64,000 nucleotides of DNA from Symbiodinium kawagutii. Lineage: Eukaryota > Sar > Dinophyceae > Suessiales > Symbiodiniaceae. Below are positions 41,854-54,500 of this stretch, piece by piece (the first letter of the stretch is position 1; every line of letters begins with the position of its first letter). Position numbers and translations under genes: made by a program. Where the stretch lies: contig VSDK01025594.1 in assembly GCA_009767595.1 (NCBI GenBank), positions 1,259 through 65,258 on the forward strand, written 5' to 3'. The notes beneath the pieces are model-generated. The model had not been told where the DNA came from and did no database searches. It saw only the letters and a program-made list of their open reading frames with translations.

Positions 41854-44800
41854 CAGGATCATCATCAGTATCATGATTAATTAAATGCGTTAAATGCGAA
41901 CATTTCATCAACAACATCATCACCGCCTTTTGTTTCCAAAGGTGATCGTTTTGTGATTTCGTGCAGTGCTGAGGCTCGGATGCAGGCGCTTTGTGCCAAG
42001 AGAAGTTTTCAAGCGCAGAAGGACTTCACAGTTGCACGTGCACTGCGAAGGGGATTGATTTAGGCCATATACACCTCACATTTTTCGCATGAATGAATGA
42101 ATGAGACAACACGACCTTCCCTCTCCCTTTTTCTTTCAGTATTTCTGTTTTTGTTTTTTTTTTTGTTTTTTTTTTCTCTCTCTCTCTCTCTCTCTCCCCA
42201 TCTATGTGCGGAATGCAACCTATTACAAGCCGACCATGGTAACAAACCATGATCCATGTTTGTGTTTGATTTTTTTGATTTATGCCCGGGATGTTGACCA
42301 ACAAATGCAAAAACATTGCATAAACAGAACAAATACCGAAATATTTCACAACAGTTTCACAACTGCCAGCCACGGTTCTGTCCCTCACACATGCGGCCGT
42401 GCCTGTCACCGTTCCCCCAGGCCAAACTGCCCGCCTCTCCCCAGCTCGACAGGTGCGAGGAAAAGGCGAAGATTCAGCCGCTGAACCATCGTTAAGCATC
42501 ATCCAGCATCATTGTACCACTGCTTAGCCATTATTGAATCGCAAGCTAGCCATCATCAAAACCAAAAGCCAACAATGTTGATAAATCATTTGTTGAACCA
42601 TCGGTGTTTGGGTGGTTCGATCGCATTGAAGCCCCAAAGTGTGCAGGAACACGAAGATCGAAAGGCTGAAGAAGAACGGACCACGGAGCGATGGAGCAGG
42701 TGCGACATGCTTCTAGTGTTGGTGGCATTCGAAGGCATCACATGCCTTGTCGTGACGTGTATGTTATATAGGTGTGCTAGTTATATAGAAGTGATTCCAG
42801 GGTGCCATCCATTCAAAAAGCATGGTGCATGTCATAAACCATTATTTGGAATGAATTTGTTCCCCAGAATTAGAGCATTACCAAATTATTGGAGTGCCCT
42901 CCCGCCAACAATGGAGCGATGACTTACCAGCACCAACTTACGCAGCTCCACCCTTTTTTCGTGCTATTTTGTTACTTTTCAATGCACAGTCGGTGTATGT
43001 GGGCATGCTAAGCACGATCAAGTAGCCAGCTGCGTTCTCCTCGTTGGTACCTGCTGGTTGCAACGCACGAAGGTTACCGTGGCCGGCCCCACGTTTCTGG
43101 ACCAAACACGGTCATGTTAATGGTTAATCATGATCAATGATAGTTAATGGCTGGCTAATAAGAGTAATGGTTACATAACGGCCAATAATAGGGGATGATA
43201 TCCAACAATAATGGTTGAACAATAACTGGTTGGATTGACATTTTTATTTCCCAAATGTCAACACATTGGTGGTTCATTGACAAATGCTTTCCATAGGGGT
43301 TGAAACCGCTCTAGCTGTTTTGTGCTGCCACACTTGTTGGGTTTCCCTGCCAGTGCCTCATCAATTTCGCGCAATCCTTTACAGGGTGCATGGGATGACC
43401 AACATGGAATATTTGGAATATCATTTTAATAGACAAACATGTTCTGAGGATTTGCGTTCAACCATTTCAGCCACGCAATGAAGCCAAATCCAAACATGAG
43501 ATGATGACCAGGCCAAAAGCCCTTGAGTTTTTGCCATTACCCTGTGCAAACGGCTCTCGTGAACCATAATTGGTCAATATTGACCAGCATCAAACATGAT
43601 GGTCAACAAATGCAAATTTTTGATCATCAGAATGTTATATAAAAGATGCCATCCCTGATCCAGCTTGCCCTCAGCCTTCGCTGAACCTTCGGGATGGCGA
43701 TGACGAGGGAATCTTCCTTAAGCTTCAGCACTGTGAGCAGCTCTGTGTGAGGCTTCGCATTGTGGATCGTTGCGTGCGCCAGGCGAGCGCGCATCAGCAT
43801 GGAGAAACATCACCAGGTTGAGGGCAGCTTGGGGTTGTCCATGGCCATGGGGTTTCACCATCTATGTTTTATTGCAATGGTAGTACCAACAAACCACCCA
43901 GCTGTTCATAGCCATGATTCATTGGGGAAACCAACGCGCGGACTGGGAGCACGCCATTTTTGGACCTATGCTAGAAATGGTGGGGAAAATCTACGCTGGA
44001 AACCCCTGTAATTGGCGGTGTTAGGCGGCTGGTTGGCATTCGGGGTGTTTTTTGTACTGCTTGCAGGAGAAGTGGGATGTTGCCATGAGGGGCAAGGACA
44101 GCTGACAGCTGCATTGAGGTGCTCGGCCCTGACACTAGTCGGGCACAATGATTGAAAGCCACCACTGAAATACAGAGTTCATCAAATTCATGGGATGATC
44201 ATATAAATATATCAATCATATAAACATGAGTTATACTTAGTTCAATGACTGTCATGGAATTGATCATGACCATAAATCAGTGATTGATACAAATGATGGA
44301 ATTGACCATGACCAGATTTGTGGGAGGGTAGTCACATCAATGGCAATGGGAATTCCTCATACCACCAAAAGCGGCGTGACATTGGTCACTGACAGATGAA
44401 CATGCGGATACAGGTCGGATGGATCAGGTGCTTTTCACTACGATTGCATTCGCGCCGAACATGGAGTTATGTGCGAAGATATTGGCCACGGCTTGGGTTG
44501 CTCAGGGCATTCGACTGCATTAAAGACGCTCTCGTAGCCCCCGTGGTCGACCGGATGGAAGATCAACAAGCTTCCTTAATTCGACCAATCATAATTCACC
44601 GCAACTAACCCCTATAATTGAATAAATGGTCAGCAAATGCCATGAAGCATTGACAACCACTCATCACCATCATTGGCCATCACTTGACCAAAGCTATAGC
44701 ATGCTACAACCATTTTCCTATCAGTCGTTTCATTGGACCAACGCAACATAGAGAACCAGCTCACTCAGCATGGGCTATCACTGGCAAGGACCTGGTGCCC

Positions 44801-47784
44801 ATTCGACACTTGGGCGGCTTGCCGGTGGCCTCGGGCGCAGCGCGAAGATTCGTTGGGTTGGCGATGGTCAATGCCATCAATGGCGGGCCATCAATGGCGG
44901 GCCATCATCAATGGTCAATGACTAGCTTGAAATATTCTGGAGATTTTTTCCCCAGTATTGAGGCATGGCTGGTTGTTTGACATATTTTTGGGGGATGGCT
45001 CTTAACCACCAACCAAAGCAATGACGGTCAGTGGTTGGTAAGGTTGGTCCTATTGATAATGGTTGATAAAAAGTGAGTCATATTGATTTCAAGAACGCTC
45101 AGTGATGGTCGATTGTACTGCGTCATGATTGTGCACAATGCATCACTCACGTTGGACCATCTATCCCATATCAGACCATGGCAATGGTTTCTTATATGCC
45201 CGCACCTAGGCCAACGTATATGTGCCCTACATGTGCCCACAGATGCGTGAACCATCCGCCATCACCATGGACCCTATGCCGGTTCGAGGTTGCGCTCGCA
45301 GAATAATAAGGCAGAGATTGGAGAGTTTGGTGTGGCAGTGTGGCGCGCCGAAATCACATACTTGGATGTGCAGGGCATTTGGGGTTGTGACTGAGATATA
45401 ACTATGTTTATAAACCCTATAAGGTAGATTTTAACCCCTGTGACCATGCAGAGTAATCAGTTACTTGGCGGGCATGATCCAAGTACACAACAGGAGTTAG
45501 TTGTTGCCAAGTAGCTGAAACTGCTGCAAGGCATGCAGGAATGCAGGAAACTAATTACTAGAGACCAAGACTGCTGAGGCAATAGCATCGTTTTTGGTTT
45601 CAGAAGCACGGATAAACACGCAAGAACACACACAATATATATCATGAAAGTTTCAGTGTAGCACATATATGCACATATAATCGCATTTGAATAAGTATAT
45701 ATACATATGCAGATATACCTATTACGTACAGACGTTTATCTGAATTAAGGAATAGTATGTCACGTTCAATTGGCAAGGTGCCGCAATAAACATCATGTCA
45801 TGTAGCCATCATTGTTTCTACCATGTGTCACCCATCATTGCCGCTGATCAACCATTATATGGCATCATAGGATCTTTCATGCATGCATCCCCTTGCAAAA
45901 AAAGCCGGGAAGCATTTGCACAGAGCCGTGCTGCCCAGTTAGCTAACTTAGCTTATAACTAGGGTAACTACCCGTTAGGGTAGATATAACCTGTACTGAT
46001 AGGTAGTAAATGCTCACAACGCTCACCAATAAGGAATCATTACTATTTACCGTAGTGAACCATTACCAAGCATTCATGGTATTTACCAAAGTTACTGTAA
46101 CCACTGTTCATGGTTAAATGGCTTATAAAGGTACTGTATCCATTACACAGCATGGTCCAATTGCTTATAAACCCACGGATCTAACCAGTGGGGGTCCCTG
46201 CAGGTGGTCATTGGAGTGCTCTTCGTCATTGGAAAGCCCGAGATCAATCAGTCCTGCGCCCCTCGAGCGGTGGTGCTGTTGCAAGCGGGTGGTACCAGTG
46301 CCAACAACCAGGCAGGTCCAGGGTGGAGGATGTATTGATTGGTCATAGTGGCTTATAGTGGGTTTACTCATGGCTAATGGCTCGGTAGTTATAGTAAGGT
46401 TTGGTGGGTTTACTCATGGAATCTCATGGATAACTGGACGTGAATTTTATGTAGTAATGTTTGCTTACCATATCCAGCATGATCAATGGTTGACCATGCA
46501 AAACATAGCAGCTGGTTGGCAATGATCCAAGTTGTTGCATCATTGCTCATTTTGGATGATTGAAGGTAACAACCCGCAAGAAGCCGATTGAACTTCAAGC
46601 AAAGCCATTTCATTAGTTGAAACTGGTTTTAGCCAAAGGGGGGCTTGGTTGTTGAACCACGCACATGGTGGGGGCCATCGCAGGACGCACGTGGCCATGC
46701 ACAATCTATGTGGCATAATGTGCTGCGTACATGTTTATATTTAGACCGACCACATACACAGATACAGACAGATCGATAGATAGATAGATAGTTTTTTGCA
46801 AACAATTTAGCGAACAGTTTTTAGTCAGACTTTCTAGCTGTAGCCAGTTGGGGCATTATCCGGAGTATAGTTTATCACGGATCTGGACATCCCAATGAAA
46901 GTCCCAAATATATCGATTCGTTCTGGCCAATGTCCGTCCTCACGTTACCCATGTTGTTTGTGAATCAACCTTCAATTCCTCATCAGGTGAACTAGAATCC
47001 CTAGCTGAACTTACTTTTACCTTGGTCGTCATCTCAAGAGAGCCATTATTGACCAGAATCAACCATTATTAATCATTATTAGCACTATTGCTCGTCAGTG
47101 TCAACCAGGTAAACCCTGTAGAAACTAAGCTGCAACTTCCGCAACACGTGTTCATCCTAGTGGAACCATCGTTATCCGGTATTGTTCACGCCATTATGCA
47201 ATCATCATTAAATCGTTGCAGTTCTTTTTTTGTTCACGTCAATGGTATAACCATGAATTAAGATGAATTAAGCATATGAAGCATCAAATAACCATCAATC
47301 ATATACCATTGTCCTGTGGTAATCCAACATAGAGATAGATAGAAATGGATAATCCACCCATTGCAGCTGTTTCTTTTCAAGGGTTCCTAGTTAAAAAAAC
47401 ACTGATGATTTTCCATTTCCAGATGAGTTTACGGAGGGTATATCCCTATTACTATCCGTGGTTATCTCGGCTTGTCACATCTGAGGAGTGGAAGATCACA
47501 GATTTGGACCCTCAAAGCCCAGCAGAGGTTCAGCCTGCAGTGCTGGTGGTTCTTGGTTTGTGGTTTGCATGTGGTGGTTTCTCAGAATAGTGGACCCAAA
47601 AAATGGATGGTTTGTTGCTAGAAATGGTTAAGTGGTCAAACAGGGGATTTTTTGGGGGCACCCCTAATTTGCGAAACAGCCCTCATATTTGATGCTAGGT
47701 CAGCAGCTATATGTTTGTAAACTCCTGACGATTTGATCGTCATCATCGTCATCATCATCATCATCGTCATCATCATCATCATCG

Positions 47785-47833
<49 letters not shown>

Positions 47834-47838
47834 TCATC

Positions 47839-47883
<45 letters not shown>

Positions 47884-47924
47884 CGTCATTTGTCATTCGT
47901 CATTCGTCATTCGTCATGATCATC

Positions 47925-47966
<42 letters not shown>

Positions 47967-47981
47967 GTCACCATCATCATC

Positions 47982-48026
<45 letters not shown>

Positions 48027-48034
48027 CATAATCA

Positions 48035-48087
<53 letters not shown>

Positions 48088-48137
48088 TCATCATCATCAT
48101 CATCATCATCATCATCGTCATCATCATCATCATCATC

Positions 48138-48217
<80 letters not shown>

Positions 48218-48258
48218 CGTCATTCGTCATTCGTCATTCGTCATTCGTCATGATCATC

Positions 48259-48300
<42 letters not shown>

Positions 48301-48329
48301 GTCACCATCATCATCATTCATTATTCATC

Positions 48330-48381
<52 letters not shown>

Positions 48382-48457
48382 CATGATCATCCATCATCAT
48401 CATCATTGTCATCATCGTCATTCATCATTCATCATCATTCATCATTCAGTATTTATC

Positions 48458-48502
<45 letters not shown>

Positions 48503-48532
48503 CGTCATTCGTCATTCGTCATGATCATCATC

Positions 48533-48564
<32 letters not shown>

Positions 48565-51500
48565 CATCATCATCGTCATCATCATCATAATTTTCATTAT
48601 TATCCTCAACATCGTCATCAATAACCCTTTTTTCCTTTGTATTGTTGGTTGTTTATCGTTTTTAACCCCTATAGTTGGCCATCAAATGCCATAAATCAGC
48701 CATTGGTTGGTCATCATTTTCTTCTTCATCACGATATGCAGTCCTCATCTTGCCAAAATCGCCGGCTTGTTGGTTCTACCAACCCCTTTGCTTACTACGA
48801 GTCATGACTTTCCGGGCTGGCTGGCAGCGCTAAGAAGACACAGCTGTTAGCTGGGCTTGTGATCAAACAGGTTCATAGATATAGTCACCCCAGGTAGATA
48901 GACTGTCCCCATGGTCCGCATTTCGATCAGTTTCCTCTAAGGGATGTTCCGATTCGATCGATATAGGTTCCGGAAGAAGCCCTCGCAAAAAAGAACAGGA
49001 GCCCAATACCTTTCCCACACTGATGATGGCTGGCGCTGATGCTGGTTGATGGTTCTCCCGCAGTTCCGTTCATGTTCGCGAGATGGGAAATTCGGGATGA
49101 TAGCCATGTTAAGATCATGTTCAATGCTATGGGCAGATGACCATTCGAGCAGACTCGATTGCATCAGCATCAAATGAACAGGTTGCTATATATCAAACCT
49201 TTGCCCGGGACAGATGGCACAGACGGTTGGTGATCACAGCGTATTATCCCATCAGCTAGATATCGTAGTAGCGATATTGATGGCATTTGATGGCGCAGCA
49301 AGTTGTGAAAAAAATCCTGCAATCAGCTTGTGCAAGAAGAAGTCAGCACAAATTCAGCTTCCGTTACCATTGGAAATAACATGACATGGTTGTTGGTATT
49401 CCCACAAGGTGCTCGTGAAATAACACGAAATGAGCATGTGTGGGTTCCCTGGGCCAAGATTCAGGGGTTGCGATCCCTTGCGCAGGGCTGCTGTCAGGCT
49501 TCCTTGATCTTACAGGGCCGGGCCCTTGAACATTGGTGCGGCTCCAACAGCGATGTGAAGGCATGCGCCTGCGCTGGGCCTTTCCTGGGATTTGTAGCTG
49601 TGGATTTGGCTGGTTTGGAGGGTCAACATTTCAGTGAATCATGGTTCGTCACGTTTGCTGATGGTCAGTCATGACAGGAGTGCTTAAGAACGGTAATGAT
49701 GGCTTTCATTTGTTTTTCATGATCGTTGATGGGCTGGTTGATCCACTAATGATTGGCAAATTTGGGCAAAAGCAGCTTGTAAAGTGCTTGGTCAGCCACT
49801 ATCATTTAACCAGCAACTATTGACCATCAACTGATATGGGTGAACCATCACTAACCATTCTGAAGCAAAATTCATTATCAAGAACCTGTTTTATCATTCT
49901 TAACCTGCATCAACTAATATCACCAATAACCAACCACTATTAACGAATGATTAGCCATCAAAGGTGGCATTCAGTAACCACCACCATCAAGTGACCAGGA
50001 TGCCATCATTCTACCATGATTGTCCACCACTCAAAAACATCATGAAAGCACCATTAAGCCATCAGTTTCACCACCATTCACCATCAGAAAGCATACTGAA
50101 CATGATAGTTCTTTGACAGCAATGAACTGCAGTATCTAAATGAACTTTGCAAAAGCATTCATTTAACCACCATCAAACCACGCGGTTCCTACACATTCAC
50201 CATCAAAAAACCCGAAGGTTGCCGACTTGCCAGGTGGGTCAAATCTTGGGCATCTTGAATCCGCAGCTCTCGTGTCGTAGCGGTGTCCGGAGTTTCAGCA
50301 GTGGGGTTCCGGGCGCCCGGGGGAAGTCTCGGTTGAAATTCCTGGTGAATGATGCAGATGGTCAACAAAGGTAAGGATGGATCAGGAATGATGATGATGA
50401 AACTGTTAATGATGAAGAAGTGACACAGTGTGGGCTATGATGATGAAGTTAGGGTCAATGATGGTTCGTACTGATCTTTACCCAAGTTAGTAATATTGAG
50501 TAAGACTTGTTGACAGATGTGTTCAATGCTTCGTGGTTGATGATGGTGGGTAGTCAATGGCGGTTGTTATTGACATGATGAGTGACATTGGGAATTATGA
50601 TTTGTTTGCTGACATGGTAGAGGGCGAGGGGTGTTTTTTCTTATCATACCACTCATGTTGTTTCCAGTTCCACCTTGTTGCTAGCTGATGCTACCATCAA
50701 ATGATGTTAGTTGTTGGTCTTTCAAGGCTGGATCTTTTGAACTTGGCTTCAGCAGAGGTGTGCCTCCAGTTCAAGTCATCATTCATGTGGTTCTATAGCT
50801 TGATGGTTGTGGGTCAAACAAAGCTACTTTTTTTCTAATGGGTAGGGAATTTAGGGAATTCTGAGAAGATAAGGTGTAACAGCAATAGTAACAATCTAGA
50901 ATAACCCAATCATGGCATACAGATCACCTACCTACATCTATCAAACTAGGAATAGTCAAACATCGACGAGCTCCCGCTGCAATAAGGATTGTTTCTCTCT
51001 AGGTGAACCACTATAAATCCGCAATGGCAGCAGACCTCCAGCTAACTTGACATCAAGCTCAAACATGCTCATGCTACCCGTATTTCTGGCCACATCCAAA
51101 ACCGATGCTTGCCCTGCTCATCACCTCCAACCAACCCCGCCCCAGACAGGACACGTAATTCTCAATTCACCCGTGAAGTATCTTCACCCAGAGTTCAAAA
51201 TTTGAGGTGCAATTTTGATTCAGCCATGAAAAATGTTCATTAACCGGAAGCGCATTCGGCAGAATTCGACCATGAAATTTGCAATTTCCAGTGGTTGAAT
51301 TCTAGTTGATTTCTGGCGATTAATATATTACTTCATATTACTTCCTATTATTGACCATTGTTAGTTCAACCACCATGGTCCAACCCAGATCATTATCCAT
51401 TATCTACTTCCTGTTGTTTCCAAACTTAGTTTCTACTGCTGATTCAATCAGATCCAACTTCCAGATCTGAATAGAAAACTCTCAATAGGACCGATCTTTC

Positions 51501-54500
51501 ACTAATAGGAAACTAATAGTTGGAAGTAAACTATCAGTTCCCCGGAAGTTTGCTTCCACCTATTTGTTCAATCACTTAGTTTATATTCACTCACTATCGT
51601 TGGGAACTATAATTAGTTGGGATGAATCAGTTCCTACGGAAGTTGGGCCAATGCGGAACCGGCCTGCAACTCGGGGCTCGAGTTCGCTTCCCACATCGTG
51701 ACTCCGCTGGCGCGCTCCGCGCCATGGCGGAGTTTCATCATCCCAATGTGCCAGAGATGGAGGTGCCATGGCAGGTAGACACGTGGCAGGTGCCATGGTG
51801 AAGAAAGGGGAAGAAATGGTGGCTTTTGGAGGTAGATCACTAGCCATCAGTGGTTTGATGATAGGTTGTTCCCCACCTGCCAGGTGAGGGTTGTTAGATT
51901 TTTATGTCAGTTGCCGCTCCTCCTCTCCTCCTCTCCTTCTCTCCTTCTCCTTCTCGCCGGACCTCAACCACGACCATCCACGCCCAGTGTTCGCTGCTGG
52001 ACCTCNNNNNNNNNNNNNNNNNNNNCCGGACCTCAACCACGACCATCCACGCCCAGTGTTCGCTGCCGGACCTCAACCACGACCATCCACGAGCATCCAC
52101 GCCCAGTGTTCGCTCCCGGACCTCAACCACGACCATCCACGCCCAGAGTTCCCTGCTGGACCTCAACTCCCCTGCCAAAGGCTATGCCAAATAGAATGCC
52201 AAAAGCTATGCCAGATAGAATGCCAGAAGCTATGCCAGATAGAATGCCAAAATCTATGCCAAATAGAATGCCAAAAGCCATGCCAGATAGAATGCCAAAA
52301 GCTTTGCCAGATAAAATGCCAAAAGCTATGCCAGATAGAATGCCAGAAGCTATGCCAGAAAGAATGTCAGAAGCTATGCCAGAAAGAATGTCAAGAGCTA
52401 TGCCCTACGCCAGATAGACCCGTGTCAGATTTGCATGTGATGGTGGGGATCACTCGAAGTAAAGTAATTTGATTTGTTTTTTTGGATTGGTTGAATTATT
52501 TTGAATTATAGCAAAGCAATGCTTAAATCGTCGTCACTAGATGGTTAGCAATGGTGTAATGATGAGTGATGTGTGAGCTAAGCAGTTAAGTAGTTGCCAC
52601 GACCGGTGGATACGTGAGAAGTTCATAGCTGAATTGTACAGTTTGTTTCATTTTTGTGCTGGGAGCTTGTTGATCACCAGTTCGTACGGTCGGTTGTGTT
52701 GTATGTGGTTGTGGGTCAATGTTCGATAGGTGATGAATATCCCAACAAATTGCTATTCTATTCATGTGCTGGGCGTTCACTAGGGCCACTAGGGGTACAG
52801 GGCATTGACACAGAGCCATACATGTTCTTCATTACACACCGATTTTTGTTGGTCATTGATGGCTACGAATATCCCATGGCGATGCCCGGCCAAGATATTT
52901 GTCCATACGTTTGAAAAGTTCACAACTCCCTATTTGCTCACGACAGGTCCAAGACACATGCTTACCACTTTCACCGTATGTGACATACTTCGGTTTCTAT
53001 GCCTTGACACTTCCCGAACTTTGTTACATTTATGTTTCTCAGAATCCGATGGCAGGCAGATACCAAACATGGCTGGTATGTCCCGAAGCGCGGCATGGCT
53101 CAGGAATCCCAGACTGAGGGAACAAAATTCTTTGGCTCGACCTTCATTGCCTATGACCTGTACCCATTTGACCCATCTTTCCTTAGCCTTCCAATTACAT
53201 ACCTGATTCTACTTGGATGTGCAACACCACGGCTTTTGGTCAGTGGTCAGAATTCCCATTGTTTCTTGGGGGTAACCATTGACCTACAATGTGGGGCATA
53301 ATCAGAGTTCCCAGTTATTTGACCATAATTCCCATTGTTTCTTGGCACAATTCTACGTTGTGGGGCGTAACAAACCATGGTTATAACCCCAGCTTCACAT
53401 CGGCCAGGGAACGGCCTTGGGACCCAAGGGTTGGTCCCGGCAACTTCCACTGCCACAGGAGCCGGAGGTCCCGGACGCGGAGATGGCACCGCCCCTGCGT
53501 TCGGACTTGCCGCTTGAAACGACAGCGGGAAACGGCGGGGCACGCGCCGGCCGTGGGGGGGTTGGGGGGTATAACCATTAATGGCTACCCAGGATTAATA
53601 AACCCCTGGTTGATTAACTAGGGGGGTTCCATTTTAATGGAAAACCAAGGCTTTTAGGGGATACCCCCAATTAATAAACCTAGGGTTTATTAATCCTGGG
53701 TAGCCATTAATAGGGAATGGTAGCAAACAATAATGGCTAAAGAAACACTGGATGGTGGTTTTGAACATTTCTGTTTTTCCCCGGTCATAATTAACAAATG
53801 GTTGGTTGGCAACTATTTTCTCATTGGGGGTTGAAGCCACCAACCAGTTGAGGATTGTTTGAAAATACAATTGGAACAATTGAGGGTAATAGCAAGTAAT
53901 GGTCAACAATGAAGTTAACAACCGATGACCAACATGAATGTGAACAACAACCATAACCATCATTTATGCTATGTCCATTCATTTCTGGATGTAGCTATGG
54001 ATGCTTTACTATATAGATCTAAATAGATTACCTCTACTTATGTATCAATGCGCTTCCTCCATGCACAAGATTGTTCAGAATAAATCGGGTTTTCGCAGAG
54101 CCCAGCTGATGAAATCCAGGTTGACGTTGAAAGAACATTTATGGACAGTTTTATTTGCAACACGCATCGACACTTTGCATATTTACAAAGATATGCATGT
54201 TTTACTTTCTCCTCAAACCATGTGGAAGCTCAGCACCTCGAGGGAAAACAGTCGAAAAGGAAGGGCACAGGGAAGTGTTCACATGCATGAGCAACCTTTG
54301 ATAAACCATGGCCGGATAGTAGCAGTCACCCGGGAATCCCATGGAATCCCAGCATGCCGCAGATTGGGTGACTTGCCTCTGCCAGCCTCAAATCAACCAC
54401 CTATCAGTAGCCAGGTGTTCGACCCTTCTTTTGATATCTTTTGATGAGTAGCTATGTCTCAAAGCTATGACTGGCTGTTGGGGAGCTACCATTAGTGCCC

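Noticed and set aside
47733..48694. Ile/His-rich open frame of 217 codons
   Set aside because: Product of ATC and CATTCAT repeats.
49364..49564. Minus-strand frame of 66 codons
   Set aside because: Shadow of the plus-strand exon at 49409, which has the better composition and splice context.
51894..52472. Overlapping repeat proteins in three frames
   Set aside because: The tandem DNA repeat is open in several frames and contains an assembly gap; no splice or start evidence favours one. Kept only as a repeat.
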